Positions 25,432 through 35,534 are shown, counted from the stretch's first letter. The stretch: 64,000 nucleotides of DNA from CBDIHH01 sp965279095 (GCA_965279095.1 CBDIHH010000007.1:310001-374000), one strand, 5' to 3'. Numbers and translations: made by a program. The notes: generated from the letters alone by a model not told the origin.

Positions 25432-27222
25432 TCAGAACGCCGCTTCGGCCATGTCCATCATCGCACCCTTGCCGGCCTTGATGGACAGGAACAGGGCGGA
25501 CGACTGCGGCAGGATGCGCTCATAGAAGAACTGGGCCGAGACCAGCTTGGCCTTGTAGAAGTCCGCCTCCGGATCGCCCGCCGCGAGCTTGGCCGCCGCG
25601 AGCTTGGCGGCCTGCGCCCACTGATGGCCGAGGGCGACGAGACCGAACAGGCGCAGATATTCGGTGGCCGCCGCGCCGGCTTCCTCCGGATCCTTCATCG
25701 CCGTCTGGGCCAGGGTGGCGGTGGTCAGCTGCAGGGCGCCGAAGGCCTTCTCCAGCGCCTCCACCAGCTTGCCGATGGCCGGGTCGCCCTTGTTGTCGGC
25801 GATGAACTCGGACACCGGGTGGAAGAAGCGGCGCAGGGAGCGGCCCATGTTGGCGGGCATCTTGCGCCCGACCAGGTCCAGGGCCTGGATGCCGTTGGTG
25901 CCCTCGTAGATCATGGTGATCCGCTGGTCGCGGACATACTGCTCCATCCCGTGGTCGCGGATGTAGCCGTGGCCGCCGTAGACCTGCATGCCGAGGTTGA
26001 CGGTCTCGAAGGCGAGGTCCGTGAACAGGGCTTTGACGATCGGCGTCATCAGGGCGACGAAATCTTCCGCCTCCTGACGCTCGCCGTCGGTGGCCGCATA
26101 GTGCCGCAGGTCTAGCGCCTGTGCGACCCAGGCGGCCATGGCGCGGCAGCCCTCGTTGTTGACCCTCATGGTCATCAACATCCGGCGCACGTCGGGATGG
26201 ACGATGATCGGGTCGGCCGGCAGCTGCGGATATTTGGCGCCGGACAGGGCGCGGCCCTGAACCCGGTCGCGGGCATAGGCCACCGCGCTCTGGTACGAGG
26301 CCTCGGCCACGCCCAGGCCCTGGATGCCGACGCCGACGCGCTCGGTGTTCATCATGGTGAACATCGCCGCCATGCCCTTGTGGGGCTCGCCCACCAGCCA
26401 CCCCTGGGCGTCGTCGAGGCTGAGCTGGCAGGTGGCCGAGGCTTTGATGCCCATCTTGTGCTCGAGCGCCGTGCAGACCACGCCATTGCGCGCTCCCGGC
26501 GCGCCGGCGTCGTCGGGCGTGAACTTGGGCACCACGAACAGGCTGATGCCCTTCACCCCCGCGGGGGCGTCGGGGAGCCGGGCCAGCACCAGGTGGATGA
26601 TGTTGTCGGTGAGGTCGTGGTCGCCCGAGGAGATGAAGATCTTGGCGCCGGTGACCCGGTAGCTGCCGTCGCCTTGCGGGACCGCCTTGGTGCGCAGCAG
26701 GCCCAGGTCGGTGCCGCAATGGGCCTCGGTCAGGCACATGGTGCCGGCCCATTCGCCGGACACCATCTTGGGCAGGAAGCGCTGCTTCAGCGCGTCGGAG
26801 GCATGGGCCTTCAGCGCCTCGGTGGCGCCCGCGGTGAGGCCCGGATAGAGGCTGAACGACAGGTTGGCCGCGCAGATCATCTCCTCCACGGCGCTGCCGA
26901 CGCATTTGGGCAGACCCTGGCCGCCCCATTCCGGTTCGGCGGACAGGGCGCTCCAGCCCCCCTCGCGGAAGACGTTGTAGGCTTCCTTGAATCCCGCGGG
27001 CGTGCGCACGACGCCGTTCTCGAGCACGCAGCCCTGCTCATCGCCCGAGGCGTTGATCGGCAGCAGCACCTCGCGGGTGAGCTTGGCCGCCTCCTCCAGC
27101 ACGCTGTCGACCAGGGCGTCGTCGAAATCGGCGAAGGCCGGCAGGGCGGTGAGCCGCTCCAGTCCATGCAGCTCATGCAGGACGAAGCGCATGTCGCGCA
27201 GGGGCGCGGTGTAGGTCTGCAT
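25432..27222 (-). CDS. Acyl-CoA dehydrogenase, long form with C-terminal extension
   Basis: This 596-residue enzyme belongs to the long acyl-CoA dehydrogenase group that includes DmdC-like and medium/long-chain forms. Blocks include [19 protein letters not shown] (FAD/substrate), [31 protein letters not shown] and the catalytic-glutamate segment [18 protein letters not shown]. The extra C-terminal domain (about 460-596) is typical of the group. It oxidises an acyl-CoA to the 2-enoyl-CoA, giving electrons to the ETF encoded by the next two genes. It lies 9 bp after the FadN-type gene. Chain-length preference cannot be read from sequence. Confidence 0.93.
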   Translation of the reverse strand: MQTYTAPLRDMRFVLHELHGLERLTALPAFADFDDALVDSVLEEAAKLTREVLLPINASGDEQGCVLENGVVRTPAGFKEAYNVFREGGWSALSAEPEWGGQGLPKCVGSAVEEMICAANLSFSLYPGLTAGATEALKAHASDALKQRFLPKMVSGEWAGTMCLTEAHCGTDLGLLRTKAVPQGDGSYRVTGAKIFISSGDHDLTDNIIHLVLARLPDAPAGVKGISLFVVPKFTPDDAGAPGARNGVVCTALEHKMGIKASATCQLSLDDAQGWLVGEPHKGMAAMFTMMNTERVGVGIQGLGVAEASYQSAVAYARDRVQGRALSGAKYPQLPADPIIVHPDVRRMLMTMRVNNEGCRAMAAWVAQALDLRHYAATDGERQEAEDFVALMTPIVKALFTDLAFETVNLGMQVYGGHGYIRDHGMEQYVRDQRITMIYEGTNGIQALDLVGRKMPANMGRSLRRFFHPVSEFIADNKGDPAIGKLVEALEKAFGALQLTTATLAQTAMKDPEEAGAAATEYLRLFGLVALGHQWAQAAKLAAAKLAAGDPEADFYKAKLVSAQFFYERILPQSSALFLSIKAGKGAMMDMAEAAF

Positions 27223-27232
27223 GGTGAGGCTC

Positions 27233-29563
27233 CTAGTTGCGCAGGGGCTTGCCGGTGGTCAGCATCGCTTCGATGCGGGCCAGGGTGCCGGGCGTCTTGA
27301 CGAGGCGCATGAAGGCCTCGCGCTCGAGGGTCAGCAGCTGCTGCTCGCTGAGGGTGTCCATGATGTCGGCGGACCCGCCCGACAGCACCGTGGCCAGTTC
27401 TCCGGCCACGACGAGATCGTGGTCGGTGGCCACGCCCTGCTTGTGCATCCCGGCCGCGGCCATGTCCAAGGCGACCTTGCCGGTGGGCCCGGGCAGGACG
27501 AACTCGGGGGGTTTGGGCGCCGCATAGCCGTCGACCATCGACAGGGCCTTGGCCTTGGCGTCGGCCAGCAGCCGATCGCGGTTCATGGTGATACCGTCGC
27601 CGGGGCGCAGGAAGCCGAGCTCACGGGCCTGGGCCGCGGATTTCGACACCGTCGCCGTGGACACCGTCTCGAACACCTTGGCCATGGCCGGGATCGGTCC
27701 CTGGGGCATGCCCTTGGCGGCTTTCCAGCGCTGGATCATCTCGCCGTTGCCGCCCCAGCCGGGGACCAGGCCGACGCCGGCCTCGACCAGGCCCATGTAG
27801 GTCTCGGCATGGGCCTGAATGGCGCCCGCGTGCAGGCACACCTCGCAGCCGCCGCCGAGGGCCAGGCCCGCCGGCGCGGCCACCACTGGGAAGGGGGCGT
27901 ATTTCAGCGCCTTCATGGTCACCTGGCCGAAGCCGACCAGCTTCTCGATCTCGCCCCAGGCGGCGATGTTGGCGGCGAAGATGGCGAGACCCAGATTGGC
28001 GCCGGCGGAGAAGTTCGTGGCGTCGGTGTAGATCACCAGGGCCTTGTGCTTGTCCTTCACCAGGGCGATCGCCTGGTTGAACAGCAGCAGGATCTTGTCG
28101 TCGAGGGCGCCCATCTTGGAGGTGATCTCGAAGCAGAGCACGCCGTCGCCCACGTCCCAGACGCTGGCGGAGCCGTTCTTGAGCAGCGGCTGGTCGCGAA
28201 GCTTGATGTCCTCCAGCAGAACCACGCCGTCCGGTCGGACCAGGTCATGGTAGGCGCCGTCGAGCCCCAGGAACTGACGCTTGCCGTCGTCAATGCGATA
28301 GAAGGGGCGGTCGCCGGCCAGGGTGAGCAGGGGCGGAACAGCCTCGCCCTTGGCCGCCAAATGCTCGGCCAGCCAGGCGGCGCCGACCTTGTCGATCAGT
28401 TCGAACGGACCCCACTTCCATGAGAATCCGAGGCGCATGGCCTCATCCACCGCGGTGACGTCGTCGGCGATCTCGGGGACCAGGCTCGCGGCATAGGACA
28501 GGACGGGAATCAGCGCCGCGGCGGCGTAGCGCCCGAGCTTGTCCGGTGACGACATCAGCGCCCTGAGGTCCTTCGACAGTTCGTCGGGAATCTGAACCTT
28601 GGCTTCCTTGCGATACTCGCCGGTGGCCAGGTCGATGGCCTCCTTGGTCTTTCCCTTCTCGCGGTTGAGCCGGTAGAAGCCGCCCTTGCCTTTGCGGCCG
28701 GTGTAGCCGTCGGCGATCATCTTGCTGATCAGCGGGAAGTCGCGGTTTGAAGCGTGAAAGGCGTCACTTTCAGGCAAGAGCGCCTTCATGCTGGCGTTGA
28801 TGTGCGGCATCAGGTCGAGGCCGACCAGGTCGACCAGGCCGAACACGCCGGTGGACGGCGCGCCCATCGGCCGGCCCATCACGGCGTCGGCCTCCTCGAT
28901 GCGCAGGCCCATGTCCACGGCCTCGCCGATGGCCTTCTGCATCCAGTAGACGCCGATGCGGTTGCCGATGAAGCCGGGGGTGTCGTTGGCCCGCACCACC
29001 GTCTTGCCCAGGCTGCGATCGGCGAAGGCGGACACCTTGGCGAAGATGTCGGGATCGGACTTCGGCCCCGGCGCCACTTCCAGCAGGCGCATGTAGCGGG
29101 GCGGATTGAAGAAGTGGGTGATCAGGAAGTCACGGGCGAAGCTGTCGGGCATGCCCTCGACCAGCTTGGCCAGGGGAATGGTGGAGGTGTTGGACGAGAT
29201 CGCCGTGCCGGGGCGCCGCACGGCCTCCAGGCGATGGTAGAGCGACTGCTTGATGTCCAGCCGCTCGATGATGGCCTCGCAGATCCAGTCGCATTCGGCG
29301 ACCCGATGCAGGTCGTCGTCGATATTGCCGACCTCGATGAGCCGGGCGGCGGCGGTCGACATGAAGGGCGCGGGCTCGGTCTTGAGCATCTTGGCCACGG
29401 CGCCGGCGGCGATGGCGTTACGGTCGGGACCGGACGCTTCCTTCGCATTGGGGGGCACGATGTCCAGCAGCAGCACCGACACCCCGGCATTGGCCACCTG
29501 GGCGGCGATGCCGGCGCCCATGACGCCCGCGCCGATGACGCAGACCTTGGCGATCGCATCCAT
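27233..29563 (-). CDS. 3-hydroxyacyl-CoA dehydrogenase / enoyl-CoA hydratase, FadN-type order
   Basis: This 776-residue protein has the NAD-binding dehydrogenase first (VCVIGAGVMGAGIAAQVA; SSNTSTIPLAKL; FFNPPRYMRLLEV; DTPGFIGNRIG, about 5-290). A second dehydrogenase C-domain and then a crotonase-like hydratase domain (GLALGGGCEVCLHAGAIQA, about 560-690) follow. This order is that of FadN, reverse to E. coli FadB. It would hydrate enoyl-CoA and oxidise the 3-hydroxyacyl-CoA. The start at 29563 overlaps the thiolase stop by one base (TGATG). The much longer open frame reaching 30874 is a shadow of the thiolase gene. Confidence 0.94.
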   Translation of the reverse strand: MDAIAKVCVIGAGVMGAGIAAQVANAGVSVLLLDIVPPNAKEASGPDRNAIAAGAVAKMLKTEPAPFMSTAAARLIEVGNIDDDLHRVAECDWICEAIIERLDIKQSLYHRLEAVRRPGTAISSNTSTIPLAKLVEGMPDSFARDFLITHFFNPPRYMRLLEVAPGPKSDPDIFAKVSAFADRSLGKTVVRANDTPGFIGNRIGVYWMQKAIGEAVDMGLRIEEADAVMGRPMGAPSTGVFGLVDLVGLDLMPHINASMKALLPESDAFHASNRDFPLISKMIADGYTGRKGKGGFYRLNREKGKTKEAIDLATGEYRKEAKVQIPDELSKDLRALMSSPDKLGRYAAAALIPVLSYAASLVPEIADDVTAVDEAMRLGFSWKWGPFELIDKVGAAWLAEHLAAKGEAVPPLLTLAGDRPFYRIDDGKRQFLGLDGAYHDLVRPDGVVLLEDIKLRDQPLLKNGSASVWDVGDGVLCFEITSKMGALDDKILLLFNQAIALVKDKHKALVIYTDATNFSAGANLGLAIFAANIAAWGEIEKLVGFGQVTMKALKYAPFPVVAAPAGLALGGGCEVCLHAGAIQAHAETYMGLVEAGVGLVPGWGGNGEMIQRWKAAKGMPQGPIPAMAKVFETVSTATVSKSAAQARELGFLRPGDGITMNRDRLLADAKAKALSMVDGYAAPKPPEFVLPGPTGKVALDMAAAGMHKQGVATDHDLVVAGELATVLSGGSADIMDTLSEQQLLTLEREAFMRLVKTPGTLARIEAMLTTGKPLRN

Positions 29564-30699
29564 CAGACGGCCTCCAGGAGGGTGGCGATGCCCTGCCCGC
29601 CGCCGATGCATTGGGCGGCCAGGGCGTAGCGCCCGCCCTCGCGCTTCAGCAAGGACGCCGCCTTGCCGACGATGCGGGCGCCGGTGGCGCCGAGGGGATG
29701 GCCGAGGGCGATGGCGCCGCCGTCGATGTTGAGGGTCTCGTCGCGGACTCCCAGGTCGCGGGCGCAGGCCAGGGCCTGGCTGGCGAAGGCCTCGTTGAGC
29801 TCGACCACGTCGATATCCGCCATCTTGATCCCGGCTCGCGCCATCGCCTTCTGGCTGGCGTGGATGGGGCCCAGCCCCATCAGTTCCGGCTCGCAGCCAG
29901 CGACGCCGATGCTCTTGATGCGCGCCAGGATCGGCAGGCCGTGGGCCCGGGCATAGTCCTCGCTGCACACCAGCACGGCGGAGGCGCCGTCGGTCAGCGG
30001 CGAAGAGGTTCCTGCGGTGACGGTGCCCTCGGCGTCGAAGGCGGGCTTCAGGCCGGCCAGGGCCTCGGCCGTGGTGTCGGCGCGGATGCAGCCGTCCTGG
30101 TCCACGACCTTGTCCTTGGCGGTGATCGGGACGATCTCGTCCTTGAACTTCCCGTCCGCCTGGGCCTGGGCGGCCCGCTGTTGGCTGCGCACGGCGAAGG
30201 CCTCCTGCTCGGCGCGGGGGATTTGGTATTTGCGGGCCACGTTCTCGGCGGTCTCGCCCATGCTCATGTAGGCGCCCGGCGAAGACTTGCCGAGGACCGG
30301 ATTGGGCATGGGGTTGTAGCCCATCATCGGCACCCGGCTCATGCTCTCCACCCCAGCGCAGATGAAGGCCTCGCCGGCGTCCATCTGGATCGCCCCCGCA
30401 GCCATGTGGATCGACTGCATCGACGATCCGCAGAAGCGGTTGACCGTGGTCCCGGCTACCGAGATCGGCAGCCCCGCCAGGAGCCCGATCATCCGCGCCA
30501 CATTGAAGCCCTGCTCGGCCTCGGGGAAAGCGCAGCCGACGATCAGATCCTCGATATCCTGCGGGGCGACTCCTGTGCGGGCGACCAGCTGACGGACCAC
30601 CTCGGCGGCCAGGTCGTCGGGCCGCACCCGCGCCAGATCGCCCTTCTTGGCGAAGTGGAACGGGGAGCGGGCGTAACCGGCGATCACCACGTTTTTCAT
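29563..30699 (-). CDS. Acetyl-CoA C-acyltransferase (3-ketoacyl-CoA thiolase)
   Basis: This 378-residue thiolase has the nucleophilic cysteine in VNRFCGSSMQS, NEAFASQALA, and the C-terminal GGAIALGHPLGATGAR and CIGGGQG with the second cysteine. It cleaves 3-ketoacyl-CoA to acetyl-CoA and a shortened acyl-CoA. It is first in a seven-gene leftward operon (thiolase, FadN-type, dehydrogenase, etfB, etfA, nitronate monooxygenase, GST) with every gap below 20 bp. A palindrome lies 30 bp upstream of its start, shared with the divergent MerR gene. Confidence 0.95.
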   Translation of the reverse strand: MKNVVIAGYARSPFHFAKKGDLARVRPDDLAAEVVRQLVARTGVAPQDIEDLIVGCAFPEAEQGFNVARMIGLLAGLPISVAGTTVNRFCGSSMQSIHMAAGAIQMDAGEAFICAGVESMSRVPMMGYNPMPNPVLGKSSPGAYMSMGETAENVARKYQIPRAEQEAFAVRSQQRAAQAQADGKFKDEIVPITAKDKVVDQDGCIRADTTAEALAGLKPAFDAEGTVTAGTSSPLTDGASAVLVCSEDYARAHGLPILARIKSIGVAGCEPELMGLGPIHASQKAMARAGIKMADIDVVELNEAFASQALACARDLGVRDETLNIDGGAIALGHPLGATGARIVGKAASLLKREGGRYALAAQCIGGGQGIATLLEAV

Positions 30700-30728
30700 A
30701 GGTCGGGCTCCAGGGCGGACGGATCAGG

Positions 30729-30744
30729 TTGACGTATACGTCAG
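30729..30744. promoter_or_regulatory. Palindromic operator between thiolase operon and merR-type gene
   Basis: TTGACGTATACGTCAG contains the perfect 14-bp palindrome TGACGTATACGTCA (30730-30743). It lies in the 98-bp divergent gap, close enough to both starts to control both. The ACGT-N2-ACGT layout resembles sites reported for LiuR-type MerR regulators of branched-chain and fatty-acid catabolism. Binding by the adjacent regulator is inferred. Confidence 0.7.
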
Positions 30745-30797
30745 GTAAGATACCCTTAAGGCAGGCGTTCGGCAAGCGCCTCAAGATGGGAAGCACG

Positions 30798-31232
30798 ATG
30801 ACGGCGAAACAGGGCCAGGACGAGGGGCGCGAGCTGCTGACCGTCACCCAGCTCGCCGAGCAGCTGGGGGTCACCGCGCGGGCGATCCGCTTCTATGAGG
30901 CCAAGGGGCTGATCAAGCCGTCTCGGCTGGGCGCCACCCGCGTCTACACCCGGCGCGAGCAGGCGCGGATGATCCTGATCCTGCGCGGCAAGCGGCTGGG
31001 ATTCTCCCTGCGCGAGATCGCCGAATTTCTCGACCTCTACGACGTCGACACCACCCGGCGCACCCAGATGCGCGCCCTGGTCGAACGGGTGCGGCGCCGG
31101 GCCGCCGACCTTGAGGAGCAGCGGGCCGCGATCACCCAGACCCTGAGCGAACTGGCCGAGTTGGAGCAGCAGGCCCTGGCCCTGCTCCAGGCGCCGCCCC
31201 GCAAGTCGGCCAAACAGGAGGAGCAGGCATGA
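30798..31232 (+). CDS. MerR-family regulator, LiuR-like
   Basis: This 144-residue regulator has a MerR winged helix (LLTVTQLAEQLGVTARAIRFYEAKGLIKPSR, about 15-45), the RVYTRREQARMILILRGKRLGFSLREIAEFLDLYD segment typical of LiuR-like members, and a C-terminal coiled-coil dimer helix (about 85-130). No metal-binding cysteines are present, fitting an acyl-CoA-type signal. I chose ATG 30798 because a GGGAAG ribosome site precedes it; ATG 30786 is possible. Its stop overlaps the acyl-CoA ligase start (ATGA). It probably controls the divergent beta-oxidation operon and its own. Confidence 0.9.
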   Translation: MTAKQGQDEGRELLTVTQLAEQLGVTARAIRFYEAKGLIKPSRLGATRVYTRREQARMILILRGKRLGFSLREIAEFLDLYDVDTTRRTQMRALVERVRRRAADLEEQRAAITQTLSELAELEQQALALLQAPPRKSAKQEEQA

Positions 31233-32887
31233 GCGCCACGAACCACGAGCCGATCGGCGAGATCGTGCTTTTGCCGCAGATGCTGGCCGACAGCGTGGCG
31301 CAGTACGCCAGCCGGCCGGCGATGGAGTTCTTGGGGCGGCGGTGGAGCTATCGGCATCTGGGCCGCCTCGTCGATGAGGCGGCGGCCGGGCTGCAGAAGA
31401 TCGGCGTGGGACCCGGGGTCAGGTTCGGCCTGTGCCTGCCCAACACGCCCTACAGCATCATCCTCTACTATGCGGTGCTCAAGGTCGGCGCCGTGGTGGT
31501 GAACTACAACCCCCTCTACACCGCGCGCGAACTGGAGCATCAGATCCGCGACTCCGGCACCACGGTGATGGCCGTGCCCGATCTGCCGGACATCCAGAAC
31601 AAGGTCTCGGCCCTGCTTGGGGCCACCGACCTGGCCAGGCTGATCGTCTGCCCCCTGGCCGAGGCCATGCCGGGGCTCAAGCGCCTGGGCTATCGCCTGA
31701 CCCGGTCAAAGGACATCGCGCCCCTGCCGCACGACGGCCGTCACCTGAGTTTCCGCGAGCTGACCCGCATGGGCCGCAGGCCGGAGCCGGTGACGATCCA
31801 GGCCGAGGATCTCGCCGTGCTGCAATACACCGGCGGCACCACCGGCGTGCCCAAGGGGGTGATGCTGAGCCACGGCAACCTGGCGGCCAATACCGTGCAG
31901 ACTCTGTCGGTGATGAAGAGCCAGCATCCGGGCCATGAGCGGCTGGTGGCCGTGCTGCCGCTCTTCCATGTCTTCGCCATGACGGCGGTCATGAACTGCG
32001 GCATCAAGGGCGGATCGGAAATCCTGCTGCTGCCGCGCTTCGAGATCCGCAGCCTGCTGAAGCTCATTTCGCAAAGCAGGGCCACGGTCCTGCATGCGGT
32101 GCCGACCATCTACGGCGCCATCAACGCTCGCGCGGAGACCTCAGGCGTCAACCTCCGCTCGATCCAGTTCTGCATCTCGGGCGGCGCGCCCCTGCCCGCG
32201 GAGGTCGCCGAGCGTTTCCGCCACATCACCGGGGCGATCCTGGCCGAGGGCTACGGCCTCAGCGAGACCAGTCCGGTGATCTGCTGCAACCCGTCCGACG
32301 GCAGCGGCAAGGCGGGCTCTGTGGGGCCCCCGGTCCCCGGGACCACCATCGAGATCCGCGATCCCGAAAATCCGACACGGCAGCTGCCGGCCGGCGAGCG
32401 CGGCGAGGTCTGTGTCCGCGGGCCGCAAGTGATGGCAGGCTATTGGAACAAACCCGATGATACCGTCCAGGTATTCGTGGATGGGGCCTTGCGCACTGGA
32501 GACGTCGGCTACTTGGACGACCAGGGTTATCTGTTCCTGGTGGATCGTATCAAGGATTTGATCATTTCCAGCGGTTACAAGGTTTATCCACGCGTCATCG
32601 AAGAGGCGCTCTACACCCACCCGGACGTGCGCGAGGCGATTGTCCTTGCCGCGCCCGACGACTACCGCGGCCAGGCGCCGGTGGCCTATGTCTCGCTGCA
32701 ACCTGGCGCGACGGTCACCCCGCCCCAGTTGAGAGAGTTCCTGTCTGGTCTGGTTTCCAAGATCGAACTGCCGAGGGAGATCATCGTTCGTTCAGACCTG
32801 CCGAAAACTGCGATCGGCAAGCCATCGAAGAAGGATCTCGTGGCCGAACTCGCCGGGACGACCGTGGCCTCGGCGCCACCATCCTGA
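31229..32887 (+). CDS. Long-chain fatty acid-CoA ligase (AMP-forming)
   Basis: This 552-residue ANL-superfamily enzyme has the AMP-binding loop YTGGTTGVPKGVMLSH, the GYGLSETSP motif, the hinge/adenine region LRTGDVGYLDDQGYLFLVDRIKDLI, and the catalytic-lysine segment LPKTAIGKPSKKDL near the end. It activates a fatty or related acid to its CoA thioester for the divergent operon. It overlaps the MerR gene by 4 bp. From about 32440 to the end, G+C drops and codon choice shifts (more GAT, GGT, TTT) compared with the first two thirds. Confidence 0.92.
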   Translation: MSATNHEPIGEIVLLPQMLADSVAQYASRPAMEFLGRRWSYRHLGRLVDEAAAGLQKIGVGPGVRFGLCLPNTPYSIILYYAVLKVGAVVVNYNPLYTARELEHQIRDSGTTVMAVPDLPDIQNKVSALLGATDLARLIVCPLAEAMPGLKRLGYRLTRSKDIAPLPHDGRHLSFRELTRMGRRPEPVTIQAEDLAVLQYTGGTTGVPKGVMLSHGNLAANTVQTLSVMKSQHPGHERLVAVLPLFHVFAMTAVMNCGIKGGSEILLLPRFEIRSLLKLISQSRATVLHAVPTIYGAINARAETSGVNLRSIQFCISGGAPLPAEVAERFRHITGAILAEGYGLSETSPVICCNPSDGSGKAGSVGPPVPGTTIEIRDPENPTRQLPAGERGEVCVRGPQVMAGYWNKPDDTVQVFVDGALRTGDVGYLDDQGYLFLVDRIKDLIISSGYKVYPRVIEEALYTHPDVREAIVLAAPDDYRGQAPVAYVSLQPGATVTPPQLREFLSGLVSKIELPREIIVRSDLPKTAIGKPSKKDLVAELAGTTVASAPPS

Positions 32888-33008
32888 TCAAAGAAACAAG
32901 CAGGCTTGACGGTTTTTTTGAAGTCACAGACTGTGTGCGTCAATGTCGCCGCCACGAGCGACCTAGCGGGATCCGTCTCGCATCACACCATTAGGGCTGG
33001 AGAATTAA

Positions 33009-35480
33009 ATGCTCAGGTCAACGCTGCTCTACTCAACCGCCAGCCTCGTCGCCCTCGCCGGCGCCGCCCTCGCCTCAGGCGCCCATGCCCAGACCCCCGC
33101 TCCGGCGGCGGATGCCCGCGTCGATGAGGTCATCGTCACCGCGCAGAAGCGTGAGCAGAACCTGCAGGACGTGCCCATCGTGGTCACCGTGGTCGGGGCG
33201 CAGCAGCTGCGCGACGCCGGCGTGCGCGACATCAAGGACCTGCAGGTCCTGGCCCCCGGCCTGACCGTCACCTCCACCACCAGCGAAGCCTCGACCACCG
33301 CCCGCATCCGCGGCGTCGGCACCGTCGGCGACAACCCGGGCCTGGAATCGTCGGTGGGCATCCTCATCGACGGCGTCGTGCGCGCCCGCAACGGCGTCGG
33401 CTTCGGCGATCTGGGCGAGGTCGAGCGGATCGAAGTGCTGAAGGGTCCGCAAGGCACCCTGTTCGGCAAGAGCACGTCGGCCGGGGTCATCAACGTCCTC
33501 ACCGCCGCCCCCAGCTTCAACTTCGGGGCCGACCTCGAACTGACCGCCGGCAACTACAACGCCTATGGCGCCGCCGCGTCCGTCACCGGCCCCGTCGCGG
33601 GCGACACCGCCGCCGGCCGCCTCTATGTCGCCCGCCGCAAGCGCGACGGCTTCCTGGATGTCGTCACGGGCGTGGGCCCGCGTTCGGAGAAGGACGACAA
33701 TGACCAGGACTATTACACCATCCGCGGCCAGATGCTGTTCGTTCCCGACGACAAGACCCGCGTGCGGATCATTGGCGACTATGCCAACCGTGAAGAGAAT
33801 TGCTGCAGTGCGGTGCAACTGGCGGTCGGCTCCTCCCCCGTCTCCCGCGCGGTTCTGATCAACGCCACCCGGCCCGGCGCCCTCAACCTGACCCCCGATC
33901 CCTTCGCCCGCGTCGCCTACGCCAACCGCAGCACCAGCAGCGACGTGCGCGACTATGGCGTTTCCATGCAGATCGACACCGAGATGGGCGGCGCCGACCT
34001 GACCTCGGTCACCGCCTACCGCGACTGGCGGATTCAGCGGGGCCAGGACGCCGAGTTCACCGCGGCCGACGTCTATTATCGTCCCTCGGGCGAGTACAAC
34101 GACCAGTTCCGCACCTTCAGCCAGGAGCTGCGCCTGTCGGGCAAGTCGGGCCGCCTCAACTGGCTCGTCGGCGGCTACCTGTCGGACGAGAAATACGTCG
34201 GCCAGTCACCGCTGATCTTCGGCGCCGACTACTATGCCTATTTCGCCGGCCGCGTGCTCGGCGGCGCCCCGGGCCTGGTCGGACTGCTGCCCAGCAACAC
34301 CTTCATGCCGGGTACGGGCCAGCGCGACAGCTATGCCCAGAAGGACCGAACGATCGCGCTGTTCACCAACGACACCTTCGACCTGACCGACAACTGGGAT
34401 GTCACCGTCGGCCTGCGCTACACGGTGGATGAGAAGGACCTGACGTCGGTGTTCACCACCAACGGCTCGTCCTGCACCCGCGGCCGCGCGGCCTTCCCGA
34501 CCCTGGCCGGCGCCGTCGGGGCGGCCCAGGCCGCCACCATCGTCGGGGGCCTTTGCCTGCCCTGGGAGAACGACGGCTTCGACGCCCTGTCGGGTCGCCA
34601 ATCCAACACCGAGCGGGAATGGTCGGGCACCGCCAAGACCAGCTACCGCTGGACCCCGGACATCATGACCTATGTGTCCTATGCGCGGGGCTACAAGGCG
34701 GGCGGCTTCAACTTCGACCGGCCCAATACGGCCTTCTCCGTCGGGGCCACGGGCTTCAACATCGCCTATCGCAACAGCACCGCCTTCGCCGCCGAGACGG
34801 TCGACGCCTTCGAGATCGGCGCCAAGACCCAGTTCTTCGACCGCGCCGTGACCCTGAACGTGGCCGCCTTCCACCAGCGTTACGAGAACTTCCAGCTCAA
34901 CACCTTCCTGGGCACGCGTTTCATCGTCGAATCGATCCCGGAAGTGACGTCCGACGGCGTGGATATCGACTTCGTCTGGCGCCCGCCGGTGACCGGCCTG
35001 GTGATCCAGGGCGGCGTCGCCTATGCCGACACCCGCTACGGCAACTTCGTCGCCTCCGACCTGGTCGACCCGAGCGCCTTCGCGGGCCTGTTCCGCCTGC
35101 CGGGCTCCACCCTGTCCTTCGCGCCGGAGTGGTCGGGCACCCTGGCGGCCACCTATGAGACGCCCCTCGGCGCCGGCCTCATCGGCCGGGCCAACGTCTC
35201 GGCCAAATACATGGGCGACTACAACACCGGCTCCGACCTCGCCCCGCAGAAGGCGCAGTCGTCCTACACCCTGGTCAACGCCCGCGTGGGCGTCGGGGCG
35301 GAAGGCGGCCGCTGGATGCTGGAGGCCTGGGCCCAGAACCTCACCGACGAGGAATATCTGCAGGTGGCGTTCAACTCGCCGCTGCAGGGGCTGGAGACCG
35401 ATCCGGCCGCGATCCGCACCTACTCGGGCTTCCTCGCCCCGCCGCGCACCTACGGCCTGACCCTGCGCCTCAGCTACTGA
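33009..35480 (+). CDS. TonB-dependent outer-membrane receptor
   Basis: This 823-residue protein has a signal peptide (about 1-27, ending GAHAQ), a TonB-box-like start (VDEVIVTAQKREQ), a plug domain (VPIVVTVVGAQQLRDAGV; GPQGTLFGKSTSAGVINV) and a long beta-barrel ending in LRLSY with a terminal aromatic residue. It resembles the FecA/CirA-like receptors that sphingomonads and Caulobacterales use for carbon compounds. It stands between two acyl-CoA operons, so uptake of a hydrophobic or aromatic substrate is a reasonable inference. The 121 bp before it show no clear promoter or riboswitch. Confidence 0.93.
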   Translation: MLRSTLLYSTASLVALAGAALASGAHAQTPAPAADARVDEVIVTAQKREQNLQDVPIVVTVVGAQQLRDAGVRDIKDLQVLAPGLTVTSTTSEASTTARIRGVGTVGDNPGLESSVGILIDGVVRARNGVGFGDLGEVERIEVLKGPQGTLFGKSTSAGVINVLTAAPSFNFGADLELTAGNYNAYGAAASVTGPVAGDTAAGRLYVARRKRDGFLDVVTGVGPRSEKDDNDQDYYTIRGQMLFVPDDKTRVRIIGDYANREENCCSAVQLAVGSSPVSRAVLINATRPGALNLTPDPFARVAYANRSTSSDVRDYGVSMQIDTEMGGADLTSVTAYRDWRIQRGQDAEFTAADVYYRPSGEYNDQFRTFSQELRLSGKSGRLNWLVGGYLSDEKYVGQSPLIFGADYYAYFAGRVLGGAPGLVGLLPSNTFMPGTGQRDSYAQKDRTIALFTNDTFDLTDNWDVTVGLRYTVDEKDLTSVFTTNGSSCTRGRAAFPTLAGAVGAAQAATIVGGLCLPWENDGFDALSGRQSNTEREWSGTAKTSYRWTPDIMTYVSYARGYKAGGFNFDRPNTAFSVGATGFNIAYRNSTAFAAETVDAFEIGAKTQFFDRAVTLNVAAFHQRYENFQLNTFLGTRFIVESIPEVTSDGVDIDFVWRPPVTGLVIQGGVAYADTRYGNFVASDLVDPSAFAGLFRLPGSTLSFAPEWSGTLAATYETPLGAGLIGRANVSAKYMGDYNTGSDLAPQKAQSSYTLVNARVGVGAEGGRWMLEAWAQNLTDEEYLQVAFNSPLQGLETDPAAIRTYSGFLAPPRTYGLTLRLSY

Positions 35481-35504
35481 GGCCCGGCGCCGCGCAGACA
35501 AAGA

Positions 35505-35534
35505 AGCCGCCCGGGTCGCCCCGGGCGGCTTTTT
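35505..35534 (+). terminator. Rho-independent terminator after the TonB receptor gene
   Basis: AGCCGCCCGGG (35505-35515) pairs perfectly with CCCGGGCGGCT (35520-35530) around a TCGC loop, followed by a run of five T. It ends the receptor message. The opposite strand has a short T-rich tail too, so it may also stop transcription of the convergent fadB-type gene. Confidence 0.92.

Noticed and set aside
29564..30874. N-terminal extension of the FadN-type gene to 30874
   Set aside because: The extra residues overlap the thiolase gene in another frame and are arginine-rich noise; the Rossmann motif starts at the 29563 ATG.
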